Positions 6,695-14,317 of a DNA stretch of 47,676 bases are shown one piece after another. The stretch is taken from assembly GCA_028345575.1 (NCBI GenBank), contig JAOMDR010000010.1:1-47676 (forward strand). Direction: 5' to 3'. A model generated the notes under the pieces. It saw only the letters and a program-made list of their open reading frames with translations, searched no databases and had not been told where the DNA came from. A program made the position numbers and the translations under genes. The stretch is from Candidatus Nitrosopelagicus sp. (GTDB lineage Archaea; Thermoproteota; Nitrososphaeria; Nitrososphaerales; Nitrosopumilaceae). Within the stretch, counting starts at the first letter, position 1. Every line of letters begins with the position of its first letter.

Positions 6695-8464
6695 TTATAA
6701 TTTGGCCAGATCGTCTACTTGTTTTTTGATATAATCGAATCCACTCTGCCAGAATTTTGCTTTAGAAATATCCAGTCCGTGTTCTTTTAGCAGTTTTTCA
6801 GGTTTTTGTGAACCACCTGCAGATAAAATATCTGTGTATGTTGAGACAAAGTCATCCCCTTCATTTTTGTATGTCTGGAATAATGACACTGCAAGTAAAT
6901 TGCCAAATGAATAAGAATAGCAGTAAAATGGTGAATGGTAAAAATGTGGAATACAACTCCACTCTATTCCAAAATCATCTGAAATATCTACTGAATTTCC
7001 AAATTGTTCTTTTAGATTTTTTCTATAGATATTTGATATGTCATCAACTGTTATAGAGTTTGCAATTTGGTTGTGGGCTTCAATTTCAAATAATGTGAAA
7101 AATGATTGTCTTCCAATTGTTGCATAGAAATCATCTATCTTATCTGAAAGCATACTGGCTTTTTCACCATCTGAGATTTGATTTGAAATGTTATCGTAGA
7201 GTAATAATTCTGAATATGTAGATGCAGTTTCTGCAAGAGGTAATGGTGCATCTGAAACTAGAATTGATTTATCAGATGCTGCAACACTATGTACTGCATG
7301 TCCAATTTCATGAGCTAGTGTAAACACATCTCTTGATTTTCCTGTATAATTAATTAGAACAAATGGTGTGATGTATGGAAGTGGAGTACTACAGAATGCC
7401 CCATCTCTTTTTCCATGTCTTAATGAATAGTCTATGTGATTTTCATTAAAAACCCGTGATGCATATTCTGCAATTTTTGGACTGAATCTATTAAGAGAAT
7501 CAAGAACAAGTTTTGTTCCTTGATCAAATGTGTAATTTTTTTCTGCTGCACTCTTTTTTGATGGTGCATACAAATCATACCTCCTAAGTTTCTTTACTCC
7601 TACACGTTTTGCTTTTTGTTGGAAATATTTTTGAAATACAGGTGCGTTTTTTTTACACACCTCTAACATAACCTCTATTGTTTTATCATCTACATCATTT
7701 GAAATATTTTGAATTGAAATTGGATTCTTAAATCCTCTCATATCCATTCCTTCATTTTTCCAATTTAGTACAATATTCTGATAAATCTGACCAATTACTC
7801 CTTTATTATCTTGGTATTTTGTTAATAGTGATTTGTAAGCTGCCTCTCTAATTTTTGGATTTTTATTTCTTACAAGTGTTGTAAGCTGTTCTCTTCCCAT
7901 TGTCTTTTTTTTACCATTAACACTTACAGTATAGGTAAACGCATTTGTTATTTTATCATAAATTTTCACTAGTGCAGAAATTCCTGTAACATCCAAAGTA
8001 TTGATAATTTTTTCTTCAGGCTCTGTTAATGCATATTTTGCTACTAGTCTCTTATATCGTAAGTAATCTGATAATTCACCTGCATCTTTAATCAATCTCT
8101 TTGCATTTTTCTCATCTACTTGTTTTTTCCACCATAAATCAAAAAATAGCATCTTATTTTCTATGGTTGAGCCAAATTGAGAAATTCTATTTAGTAGTGC
8201 TGTTGCCTCATCTGATTGGGTATTTTCTGAAAACTTTAATCCTGCATACCCTCCAACCTTACTTGCTTTTTCTGTTATATCTTCAATTTCATGTAGTAGC
8301 TGTAAAAATTTCTTAGATGACATATTTGGTTTTAATTGAGATTTATTTTTTGCAAATTTTTCAGACTGTCTTTGTATCTCATTAATTTTCTTATCGAATG
8401 TCTGTCTAGTTGGATTCTTGACCAAATCATCAAGATCCCATATGCCTTTTTTGTAATTTTGCAC
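6695..8464 (-). CDS. pepF: M3-family oligoendopeptidase F
   Basis: The 589-residue cytoplasmic metallopeptidase carries the zinc motif HEIGH at about residues 385-389, followed by the downstream glutamate in PLAETASTYSELLL, both typical of M3B (PepF/thimet-like) enzymes that cut short peptides. The N-terminal helical region and length fit the family. It probably recycles peptides from protein turnover. The last residues are FWQSGFDYIKKQVDDLAKL; an in-frame partial copy of this end lies beyond the stop. Confidence 0.92.
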   Translation of the reverse strand: MQNYKKGIWDLDDLVKNPTRQTFDKKINEIQRQSEKFAKNKSQLKPNMSSKKFLQLLHEIEDITEKASKVGGYAGLKFSENTQSDEATALLNRISQFGSTIENKMLFFDLWWKKQVDEKNAKRLIKDAGELSDYLRYKRLVAKYALTEPEEKIINTLDVTGISALVKIYDKITNAFTYTVSVNGKKKTMGREQLTTLVRNKNPKIREAAYKSLLTKYQDNKGVIGQIYQNIVLNWKNEGMDMRGFKNPISIQNISNDVDDKTIEVMLEVCKKNAPVFQKYFQQKAKRVGVKKLRRYDLYAPSKKSAAEKNYTFDQGTKLVLDSLNRFSPKIAEYASRVFNENHIDYSLRHGKRDGAFCSTPLPYITPFVLINYTGKSRDVFTLAHEIGHAVHSVAASDKSILVSDAPLPLAETASTYSELLLYDNISNQISDGEKASMLSDKIDDFYATIGRQSFFTLFEIEAHNQIANSITVDDISNIYRKNLKEQFGNSVDISDDFGIEWSCIPHFYHSPFYCYSYSFGNLLAVSLFQTYKNEGDDFVSTYTDILSAGGSQKPEKLLKEHGLDISKAKFWQSGFDYIKKQVDDLAKL

Positions 8465-8514
8465 AGTTTAATTCAAAATGAACTGTTTCTATATCTTTTG
8501 AAAATAATTTAACG

Positions 8515-8524
8515 TCTAAATAAC
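8515..8524 (+). promoter_or_regulatory. TATA-like promoter element of tRNA-Val
   Basis: TCTAAATAAC is centred about 25 nt before the tRNA 5' end. Confidence 0.4.
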
Positions 8525-8544
8525 ACAATTTCAAAAATAATCTT

Positions 8545-8619
8545 GGATCCGTCGTCTAGCCTGGTTTGGATGCTGCACTCACACTGCAGAGGTCGCGAGT
8601 TCAAGTCTCGCCGGATCCA
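8545..8619 (+). tRNA. tRNA-Val (anticodon CAC)
   Basis: The plus strand folds as a cloverleaf. The acceptor stem is GGATCCG/CGGATCC, the D region is GTCTAGCCTGGTT, the anticodon stem CTGCA/TGCAG encloses CTCACAC with anticodon CAC, and the T arm is GCGAG TTCAAGT CTCGC. The discriminator is A. CCA is not encoded and no intron is present. Confidence 0.95.
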
Positions 8620-8624
8620 TTGAA

Positions 8625-8646
8625 TAATTCTAAAAAATTAGAATTA
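8625..8646. repeat. Perfect 9-bp inverted repeat between tRNA-Val and the cbtA-like gene
   Basis: TAATTCTAA, four A residues, then TTAGAATTA. It starts 6 nt after the tRNA and ends about 10 nt before the TATA-like element of the next gene. It may mark a tRNA 3' processing or termination region, or be an operator. Confidence 0.4.
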
Positions 8647-8687
8647 GTACGATAAGGTTTTATTATGAAATACGTTGATTGTTAATA

Positions 8688-9407
8688 ATGAAAACCGGTC
8701 TATTCATAATTGTGGTATTAGTTTCTGGATGTTTTGCAGGAATAATTCATGGCGGAATTAATCTTGTAATCGTAGAACCATACCTTGATCAGGCAATTGG
8801 AATTGAAAATCAGACTCTCTTTGCAATTGGTGAAGAAGAAGACACTCCTGAATTTTGGGTAGAATACAATTCGTATCGTGTCTGGCAAAAGGGTGGTCAA
8901 GTTTTAGCTGGTGCAATACTTGGAACATCTATTGCAGCGTTAGTTGGAATTGTGTTTCTATTTGCAAGAAAAGTATTGCCTGAAGGAAATAATATTAAAA
9001 AAACACTTGTTTTATCCGGATTAATGTGGTTTACAATATTTGTAATCCCTTTCTTGAAATATCCTGCAAATCCTCCTACTGTAGGAGAAACTGAAACTGT
9101 AGTCTTACGCTCAATTCTTTTCCTATCATTTATAGCAATTTCAGGATTAGGGGCGGTTGCATTTTATCAAGTTTACAAAAAGTTACAAAATAAAAAAATT
9201 CTTGCATTTGCAGGATATGCTGTATTCATCAGTGCTGTATTTTTCTTAATGCCGGAAAATCCTGATGAGATAACTGCACCTATGGAACTAGTTGATGGAT
9301 TTAGAGGCGCATCATTTGTGGCAGTAACCGTTTACTGGCTCACATTAGGTTTGATTCTTGGTGGATTTATTGAAAAACTTCAAGAGCGACTTAAGCTGAA
9401 GAATTAG
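8688..9407 (+). CDS. CbtA-like membrane protein, probable cobalt transporter subunit
   Basis: The protein (239 residues from ATG 8688) has about six hydrophobic helices. It matches what I know of the CbtA family, including GIIHGGINL in the first helix and PFLKYPANPP before the third. CbtA is predicted to take up cobalt for cobalamin, which thaumarchaea make; the usual CbtB partner with its histidine motif is not visible nearby. TTG at 8679 is an alternative start, but 8688 lies about 27 nt after a TATA-like GTTTTATTA. A one-helix protein follows after 1 nt, so the two form an operon. Confidence 0.75.
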   Translation: MKTGLFIIVVLVSGCFAGIIHGGINLVIVEPYLDQAIGIENQTLFAIGEEEDTPEFWVEYNSYRVWQKGGQVLAGAILGTSIAALVGIVFLFARKVLPEGNNIKKTLVLSGLMWFTIFVIPFLKYPANPPTVGETETVVLRSILFLSFIAISGLGAVAFYQVYKKLQNKKILAFAGYAVFISAVFFLMPENPDEITAPMELVDGFRGASFVAVTVYWLTLGLILGGFIEKLQERLKLKN

Positions 9408-9408
9408 T

Positions 9409-9717
9409 ATGGTAAATGATCTAAAAACTCCTGGATTTTCAATAATTATTTTATTGGGAAGTATAATGACTCTTGGATTTTTTGTTGTATTTTTTGCATT
9501 ACTTCTAAAAAAAGGGATTAAGATTGAATCTAAAACATTCACTATAGTTGTTTTTGATGTCTATGGAAACCGGGCTCAATTAAGTGGAATTAGAACAAAT
9601 TTCAAAAATCGTGATGTTGCCTTATCTTTTTCCAAATTTTATAAAAAGGAATTTCCTCTCTACACATTTGATGTAATGTCTGCAAATGATGCCAAAAAAC
9701 AAATAATTCTAAAATAA
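9409..9717 (+). CDS. Small single-helix membrane-anchored protein in the cbtA operon
   Basis: The 102-residue protein has one N-terminal transmembrane helix (about residues 10-33) and a soluble alpha/beta tail with FTIVVFDVYG and DVALSFSKFYKKEFP. No family is recognised. Its ATG comes 1 nt after the cbtA-like stop, so translation is probably coupled and a role beside that transporter is possible, by context only. Confidence 0.7.
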   Translation: MVNDLKTPGFSIIILLGSIMTLGFFVVFFALLLKKGIKIESKTFTIVVFDVYGNRAQLSGIRTNFKNRDVALSFSKFYKKEFPLYTFDVMSANDAKKQIILK

Positions 9718-9733
9718 CTCCAAGACAGGATAT

Positions 9734-9743
9734 CCATAAATTA
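9734..9743 (+). promoter_or_regulatory. TATA-like promoter element of the DUF427 gene
   Basis: CCATAAATTA is centred about 26 nt before the ATG at 9765, the leaderless spacing. Confidence 0.4.
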
Positions 9744-9764
9744 TCTAAAATCATATCAAAAGTA

Positions 9765-10043
9765 ATGAAAGCGATATGGAATGATGAAGTAATTGCCGAA
9801 AGTGATGATACTGTAGTGGTTGACGGAAATCACTATTTCCCAGAAAACTCCATAAAAAATGAATTTTTTAGTAAAACCGCAACTAGCACATCATGTCCGT
9901 GGAAAGGAATGGCAAGCTACTACTCTGTCACTGTAAATGGAAAAACAAATACAGATTGCGCATGGTATTATCCTGTTCCAAGTAAAGAGGCTGAAAAAAT
10001 TAAAGGAAGAGTTGCTTTTTGGAACGGCGTTCAAGTAATCTAA
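9765..10043 (+). CDS. DUF427 domain protein
   Basis: The 92-residue protein is a single DUF427 domain: MKAIWNDEVIAESDDTVVV, then YFP, the CPWKGMASYYSV segment, CAWYYPVP and a final GRVAFWNGV. The fold is a small beta sandwich; biochemical function is not established. It stands alone with its own TATA-like element. The stop codon overlaps the promoter of the next small gene. Confidence 0.88.
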   Translation: MKAIWNDEVIAESDDTVVVDGNHYFPENSIKNEFFSKTATSTSCPWKGMASYYSVTVNGKTNTDCAWYYPVPSKEAEKIKGRVAFWNGVQVI

Positions 10044-10047
10044 ATAG
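10038..10047 (+). promoter_or_regulatory. TATA-like promoter element of the 57-aa cysteine-rich gene
   Basis: ATCTAAATAG is centred about 25 nt before the ATG at 10068 and overlaps the DUF427 stop codon. Confidence 0.4.
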
Positions 10048-10067
10048 TAGTTTGTAATACGTTTCTT

Positions 10068-10241
10068 ATGGTTGGTCCGCAAGATGGTGGTTTTGGCTTT
10101 GATCAGTCAAAAAAATACACTAGTGTTGATAATTTGGAAAAAATTTGTGTTCAATGTCAGGCGGGTCAACACAAAAAATGTCTTTTCAAATCTAAAGAAC
10201 AACCTGATTGTGATTGTGAACATTGTCTAATTTACGGCTAG
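10068..10241 (+). CDS. Cysteine-rich small protein (57 aa), probable metal-binding
   Basis: ATG 10068 to TAG 10241 encodes 57 residues starting MVGPQDGGFGFDQSKKY. Six cysteines occur in the second half: CVQC (27, 30), Cys38, Cys48, CDC to Cys50, and Cys53 next to His52, plus His35. The spacing suggests one or two zinc or iron-sulfur sites. It has a TATA-like element at leaderless spacing and a perfect hairpin spanning the stop codon, so it looks like a complete transcription unit. It is shorter than common gene-length cut-offs. No family recognised. Confidence 0.7.
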   Translation: MVGPQDGGFGFDQSKKYTSVDNLEKICVQCQAGQHKKCLFKSKEQPDCDCEHCLIYG

Positions 10242-10254
10242 AATTAGTTCTAGC
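10237..10254 (+). terminator. Hairpin at the stop codon of the 57-aa gene
   Basis: GCTAGAA, loop TTAG, then TTCTAGC: a perfect 7-bp stem containing the TAG stop, followed by an A-rich rather than T-rich stretch. It resembles a 3'-end hairpin, but archaeal termination usually relies on T runs, so the role is uncertain. Confidence 0.4.
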
Positions 10255-10266
10255 TTAGAAAAATAA

Positions 10267-10277
10267 CCTTTAATCAT
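10267..10277 (+). promoter_or_regulatory. TATA-like promoter element of the thioesterase gene
   Basis: CCTTTAATCAT is centred about 27 nt before the ATG at 10299. Confidence 0.4.
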
Positions 10278-10298
10278 AACTATTTCTATAAAACTAAA

Positions 10299-10763
10299 AT
10301 GGAAAAAACTCCTAATGATTCAAAAGCTGAAGTAATTATCAGAATGTTTCCTTCTGATGCAAATCCTGCTGGGAACGTCTTTGGTGGTGCAATTTTAAAA
10401 CACATAGACATGGTTGCAGGAATTGTTGCACAGCGTTATAGTCAGACGAATGCTGTAACTGTTAGTATGGATAAGATAAGCTTCTTAAAACCTGTATTTG
10501 TTGGGAATGTTTTATTTGTAAATGCACGTGTAAATTATGTTCAAAAATCATCTATGGAGATTGAAGTAAACGTTGAAGCTGAAGATATTGCAAAGGGAAC
10601 TCGTGTTCATACTGGAAATGCATATGTTACATTTGTTGCATTAGATGATAACGGTAAACCTACTACTGTCCCAACATTACGTATTGATAACCCTGATGAT
10701 CAAAAGCGTTTTGATGAAGGTAAACTTCGAATGGAACGTAGAATAAAAGAACGAAAAAAATAA
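10299..10763 (+). CDS. Hotdog-fold acyl-CoA thioesterase (YciA/BFIT type)
   Basis: The 154-residue protein is a single hotdog domain. It shows the acyl-CoA hydrolase signature NPAGNVFGGAILKHIDMVAG with Asn26 and Asp37, then the strand SMDKISFLKPVFVGN and the VNYVQKSSMEIEV strand. These enzymes hydrolyse acyl-CoA to free acid and CoA, usually as hexamers. Substrate length cannot be told from sequence. The tail is strongly basic (RRIKERKK). It has its own TATA-like element. Confidence 0.9.
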   Translation: MEKTPNDSKAEVIIRMFPSDANPAGNVFGGAILKHIDMVAGIVAQRYSQTNAVTVSMDKISFLKPVFVGNVLFVNARVNYVQKSSMEIEVNVEAEDIAKGTRVHTGNAYVTFVALDDNGKPTTVPTLRIDNPDDQKRFDEGKLRMERRIKERKK

Positions 10764-10768
10764 CTCAT

Positions 10769-10778
10769 ACTTTAAGTA
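10769..10778 (+). promoter_or_regulatory. TATA-like promoter element of the NRAMP-related gene
   Basis: ACTTTAAGTA is centred about 27 nt before the ATG at 10800. Confidence 0.4.
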
Positions 10779-10799
10779 ATTAATATCAGAATTTTAGAT

Positions 10800-12050
10800 A
10801 TGTCTAATGTTTTCTATCGGTATAGGAAAACTTTTGGTCCTGGAATACTTTTTGCTTGTACTGCAATTGGCGTATCCCATCTTGTACAGTCAACACGTGC
10901 AGGTGCCGAATTTGGTTTTGTAATTTTAGGATTTGTAATTTTAGCAAATGTCATGAAATATCCTTTTTTTGAACATGGGTCACGATACGCTAATGTCACG
11001 GGTACAAGTATTATTGACGGTTATGACAAATTAGGAAGGAAATTCCTTTTTTTATATTTAGGAATAACTTTAGGTTCTATGTTTTTTGTTACCGCCGCTG
11101 TGGGATTTGTAACTGCTGGATTTTTTGAAAATTTATTCCAAATTGAATTTTTGGGAATGTGGACTATGGTTATTTTATTTGCAGTTTGTGGATTTATTTT
11201 ATGTGTTGGAAAATTCGGAACACTAGATGGAATAATTAAGATAATCGGGTTTGTATTGATTATTTCTACAGCTGTTGCATTCATTTTGGCATTTGTTAAT
11301 GGACCTGTTGAACAATCAGAGAATTTCCTTCCTCGTGAATTATGGGATGATTCCGGAATATTTTTCTTAATTGCATTAATGGGTTGGATGCCTACTGCGA
11401 TAGATCTTTCGAGCTGGAATAGTTTATGGACCATTGCACGTATCAAGCAGACAGGTTATAGGCCAAAATTAAAGGAAACTCTAACTGAATTTCGAATTGG
11501 TTATTTTATCACATCATTATTAGCCATTTTCTTTTTGGGACTAGGGACGTTAGTTTTCTTTGGGTCGGGAGATTCTCTGCCCAATAACAATTCATTATTT
11601 GCACACAAAATTGTTACAATGTTTGCTAATACGATTGGTCAGTGGAGCTATATCATAATTGCAGCATCTGCATTTAGTGTGATGTTTGGAACAATTCTTG
11701 CAGTTTTTGATGGTTATTCTCGTTCATTTCAAAAAATAATTCAATTGTTACGAAATAATGAATCTGATGATTCAAGAAAATCATACGTTGGTATCGTTTG
11801 CATACTTGCAATTGGCTCAATTTTAATTATAATGCAGTTTGGAGATAAATTAAAAGAGTTAGTCGATTTTGCAACAACCTTATCTTTTCTGGTTGCGCCA
11901 ATAATTGCAATACTAAATCATAAATTAGTAATAGGTAAATTTCTACCTAAAAATTCACAACCTTCTGTATGGATAAAAGGACTCAGTATGTCTGGTATTG
12001 TATTTTTAACAGGATTTGCATTATTCTTCATCTATACGAAATTTTTCTAG
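10800..12050 (+). CDS. NRAMP-superfamily transporter with non-canonical metal site
   Basis: The 416-residue protein has about eleven hydrophobic helices. The N-terminal GPGILFACTAIGVSH and FEHGSRYANVTG regions are typical of NRAMP-type carriers. The canonical first-helix DPGN and sixth-helix MPHN metal-binding motifs are not present: the equivalent stretches read IGVSHLVQSTRAGAEFG and WMPTAIDLSSWNS. Classical NRAMPs move Mn2+ or Fe2+ with protons; relatives with changed motifs (such as NRMT magnesium carriers) have other substrates. Substrate here is therefore open. It is monocistronic with its own promoter. Confidence 0.8.
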   Translation: MSNVFYRYRKTFGPGILFACTAIGVSHLVQSTRAGAEFGFVILGFVILANVMKYPFFEHGSRYANVTGTSIIDGYDKLGRKFLFLYLGITLGSMFFVTAAVGFVTAGFFENLFQIEFLGMWTMVILFAVCGFILCVGKFGTLDGIIKIIGFVLIISTAVAFILAFVNGPVEQSENFLPRELWDDSGIFFLIALMGWMPTAIDLSSWNSLWTIARIKQTGYRPKLKETLTEFRIGYFITSLLAIFFLGLGTLVFFGSGDSLPNNNSLFAHKIVTMFANTIGQWSYIIIAASAFSVMFGTILAVFDGYSRSFQKIIQLLRNNESDDSRKSYVGIVCILAIGSILIIMQFGDKLKELVDFATTLSFLVAPIIAILNHKLVIGKFLPKNSQPSVWIKGLSMSGIVFLTGFALFFIYTKFF

Positions 12051-12062
12051 AAAATCACACAA

Positions 12063-12072
12063 CTTATAGATA
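12063..12072 (+). promoter_or_regulatory. TATA-like promoter element of the J-like gene
   Basis: CTTATAGATA is centred about 28 nt before the ATG at 12096. Confidence 0.35.
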
Positions 12073-12095
12073 TTCTAAGAGATGAGTGAGTTATT

Positions 12096-13202
12096 ATGGT
12101 AAAAAGTAATTATGAAATTTTAGGTGTGCCTGAAAATGCATCACGAAATGAAATTCGTACTGCATTTAGAAATCTTGCATTAACACATCATGCAGATAGG
12201 GGCGGTCAGGATGAAGAATTCATTATAATCAAACAAGCGTTTGAAGATCTTAAATCAGGAAAAAAATTCCCTGACTCACTTGATGAAAAAAAGCGTAGAT
12301 CGAAATTCTTTTGGGGAACTGATGAAGAAGAACGTCTTCGCCAAAATACATTATTGTCTAATGATGTTGCAAGAGAAATTAAAGTTGCGCAAGAATGGAT
12401 TGATGCATTAACAAGAACTGATGCTACTGGGATTAGATTATTTGGCTCAAATGAATTAGGACAAGTAGAAATTGAGCGAAAACCTACCGGTGCTTTATCG
12501 CTTAAGGGAAAATTCTGGGCTGGAAAAATTTCATACCCTAATCATGTATTCATGTGGGGTAGTATGACTAGTCCTTATTTTTTAGATGGTGATGATTCGA
12601 AAACGATAATACATCTAACACAAGGAACATTCAAACTAATGGAGCCGTTAGAAAATGGTTACAATATAGAAAATGGCTCACACATTATTGTAGATAATGG
12701 TGATATTGTTTGTGGTAATGTAAATGGAATAAGACAACAAGTTCCACATCCCACAGGTCGTGTTGGAATGTCAATAATAAAAGAACATTTTACTAAACTG
12801 GAAGCACCGAATGGAAAAATTATTGCAGGTGATGTACGTGAAACTGTTTTGTTAGATGCGCAAGAAGTTTTGGCACTAAATCTTATTGATAATGTAATTG
12901 TAAGAGGAAAGAAGATTTCTGTCTTTGGTCCTAAGGTTAGTTATGACGTATTTTTTGAGCTAAAGAAAGGTGGAATGATTCGTTTCTATGACAAAGGCTC
13001 TGGATTTGATATTAGTGATGATGCAATATTAAAACTTGAAAATGGAAAGGAATTTTTCTTAGATGATCTTAAAACTAGAAAATTAATTGGATTTGGAGGG
13101 CGAGATATGACATATGAGTTTCTGGATAAATTAGAAGAAAGTAGTGGTGTAATTCCGTCTAATTGGGCATCTAAATTTGCTAGTTTGTTTAAGAAAAAAT
13201 AA
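12096..13202 (+). CDS. J-like domain protein with HPD changed to HAD and a long C-terminal region
   Basis: The 368-residue protein begins with a J domain (NYEILGVPENASRNEIRTAF..., about residues 5-55). The invariant HPD loop reads His32-Ala33-Asp34. The remainder is mostly predicted beta strand with repeated glycine-rich turns and no zinc-binding CxxCxGxG repeats, so it is not a canonical DnaJ. The HPD loop normally stimulates Hsp70 ATPase; its alteration suggests a J-like protein that may not do so. The C-terminal region is not recognised. The gene stands alone, converging on eL40. Confidence 0.75.
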   Translation: MVKSNYEILGVPENASRNEIRTAFRNLALTHHADRGGQDEEFIIIKQAFEDLKSGKKFPDSLDEKKRRSKFFWGTDEEERLRQNTLLSNDVAREIKVAQEWIDALTRTDATGIRLFGSNELGQVEIERKPTGALSLKGKFWAGKISYPNHVFMWGSMTSPYFLDGDDSKTIIHLTQGTFKLMEPLENGYNIENGSHIIVDNGDIVCGNVNGIRQQVPHPTGRVGMSIIKEHFTKLEAPNGKIIAGDVRETVLLDAQEVLALNLIDNVIVRGKKISVFGPKVSYDVFFELKKGGMIRFYDKGSGFDISDDAILKLENGKEFFLDDLKTRKLIGFGGRDMTYEFLDKLEESSGVIPSNWASKFASLFKKK

Positions 13203-13370
13203 TTACTTTTTAATTCCCAGTGCTCTGTTTTTCAATCTTAGTTGAGTACTTCTGCATTTTCTACATCTTGTAGCACTCATATCTAATCTTGCACCACATG
13301 AAATACAAATTTTCATATGAAGTCTTGCTTTTTGCGCAATCTGTTTTTTTAGAGGATCTGCAACTGGCAT
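13203..13370 (-). CDS. rpl40e: 50S ribosomal protein eL40 (L40e)
   Basis: ATG 13370 to TAA 13203 encodes 55 residues starting MPVADPLKKQIAQKARLHMK. Four cysteines in two CxxC pairs (22/25 and 36/39: CISC, then CRKC) bind zinc. The N terminus MPxADPLKK and RLHMKIC are characteristic of archaeal eL40, a large-subunit protein; eukaryotes make it fused to ubiquitin. A TATA-like element lies 26 nt upstream. The gene is short and easily missed. It converges on the J-like gene with no overlap. Confidence 0.93.
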   Translation of the reverse strand: MPVADPLKKQIAQKARLHMKICISCGARLDMSATRCRKCRSTQLRLKNRALGIKK

Positions 13371-13390
13371 AGTAATTCGTGAAAAATCTG

Positions 13391-13400
13391 TTATTTATTC
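13391..13400 (-). promoter_or_regulatory. TATA-like promoter element of eL40
   Basis: On the minus strand GAATAAATAA is centred about 26 nt before the ATG at 13370, adjacent to the sucD stop codon. Confidence 0.4.
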
Positions 13401-13402
13401 TA

Positions 13403-14317
13403 TTAGCTGTTCATTTTTCCAGCTAAGAGTACTGCAACTTCACCTGGTCTTTTTGCAACCGGAATGTTTGCCTTTGCGAACATGGATATCTTTGATTCTG
13501 CAGAACCATAATTTCCCATGACTATGGCGCCTGCATGCCCCATACGTTTTTCTTTTGGTGCTTGACGTCCTGCAATGTATCCAACTATTGGTTTCTTGAA
13601 ACCTGTATCGATGATATGTTGAGCCAAAATCTCTTCAGAGTCTCCCCCGATTTCGCCTACCACTACCATGGCTTCAAGATCTGGGTCATCTTTTACCATA
13701 TCAAATGCATCAATCATTCTTGTACCATTTACTGGGTCTCCGCCTATTCCTATTGTGATATTTTGTCCAAATCCTGCGCTGGTCAAATTATTAGAAATTT
13801 CATAAAGTAGTGTACCGCTTTTTGATAATACTGCAACCTTTCCTGTCGAAAACGGTGTGGCAGGCATAATTCCTACCTTGATTAATCCTGGTACAATCAC
13901 TCCTGGGGTGTTTGGTCCAATAATTATTGCATCCTTTTTCTTTGCAAGTTCAATTGCCTCCATGGCATCTCTAATTGGAACATGTTCTGGAATTGCAACT
14001 AGTAGTTTAATTCCTGACTCTAATGCGTCTTTTGCTGCACCTAGGAAAAATTTTGCTGGAACAAAGACTATTGATATTTCCGCACCTGTTGCATCCACTG
14101 CTTCTTTTACTGATTCATAAATTGGAATTTTATCTTCAAATTTCTGTCCACCTTTTCCAGGTGTAACTCCTGCAACAATGTTTGTACCATACTCTAACAT
14201 TAGTTTTGCATGTGCTGATCCATATTTACCGGTAATCCCTTGAACAATAACAGGTTTTTTTTCATAATTACCGTCAGCATCTTTTTGACCACGAAGAATT
14301 TTATAAATATCTGTCAT
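13403..14317 (-). CDS. sucD: Succinyl-CoA synthetase, alpha subunit
   Basis: The 304-residue protein has the CoA-binding Rossmann domain (VQGITGKYGSAHAKLMLEYG near residue 25) and the ligase domain with the phosphorylated histidine in MGHAGAIV (around residue 260). With the beta subunit it interconverts succinyl-CoA and succinate plus a nucleoside triphosphate in the TCA pathway. Its ATG overlaps the sucC stop by 4 nt, so the two are translationally coupled. Length is normal (about 290-300). Confidence 0.95.
   Translation of the reverse strand: MTDIYKILRGQKDADGNYEKKPVIVQGITGKYGSAHAKLMLEYGTNIVAGVTPGKGGQKFEDKIPIYESVKEAVDATGAEISIVFVPAKFFLGAAKDALESGIKLLVAIPEHVPIRDAMEAIELAKKKDAIIIGPNTPGVIVPGLIKVGIMPATPFSTGKVAVLSKSGTLLYEISNNLTSAGFGQNITIGIGGDPVNGTRMIDAFDMVKDDPDLEAMVVVGEIGGDSEEILAQHIIDTGFKKPIVGYIAGRQAPKEKRMGHAGAIVMGNYGSAESKISMFAKANIPVAKRPGEVAVLLAGKMNS

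Noticed and set aside
11021-11446. 141-codon open frame on the minus strand inside the NRAMP-related gene
   Set aside because: It is antisense to a clear membrane transporter and has low-complexity composition reflecting that gene; no independent signals.
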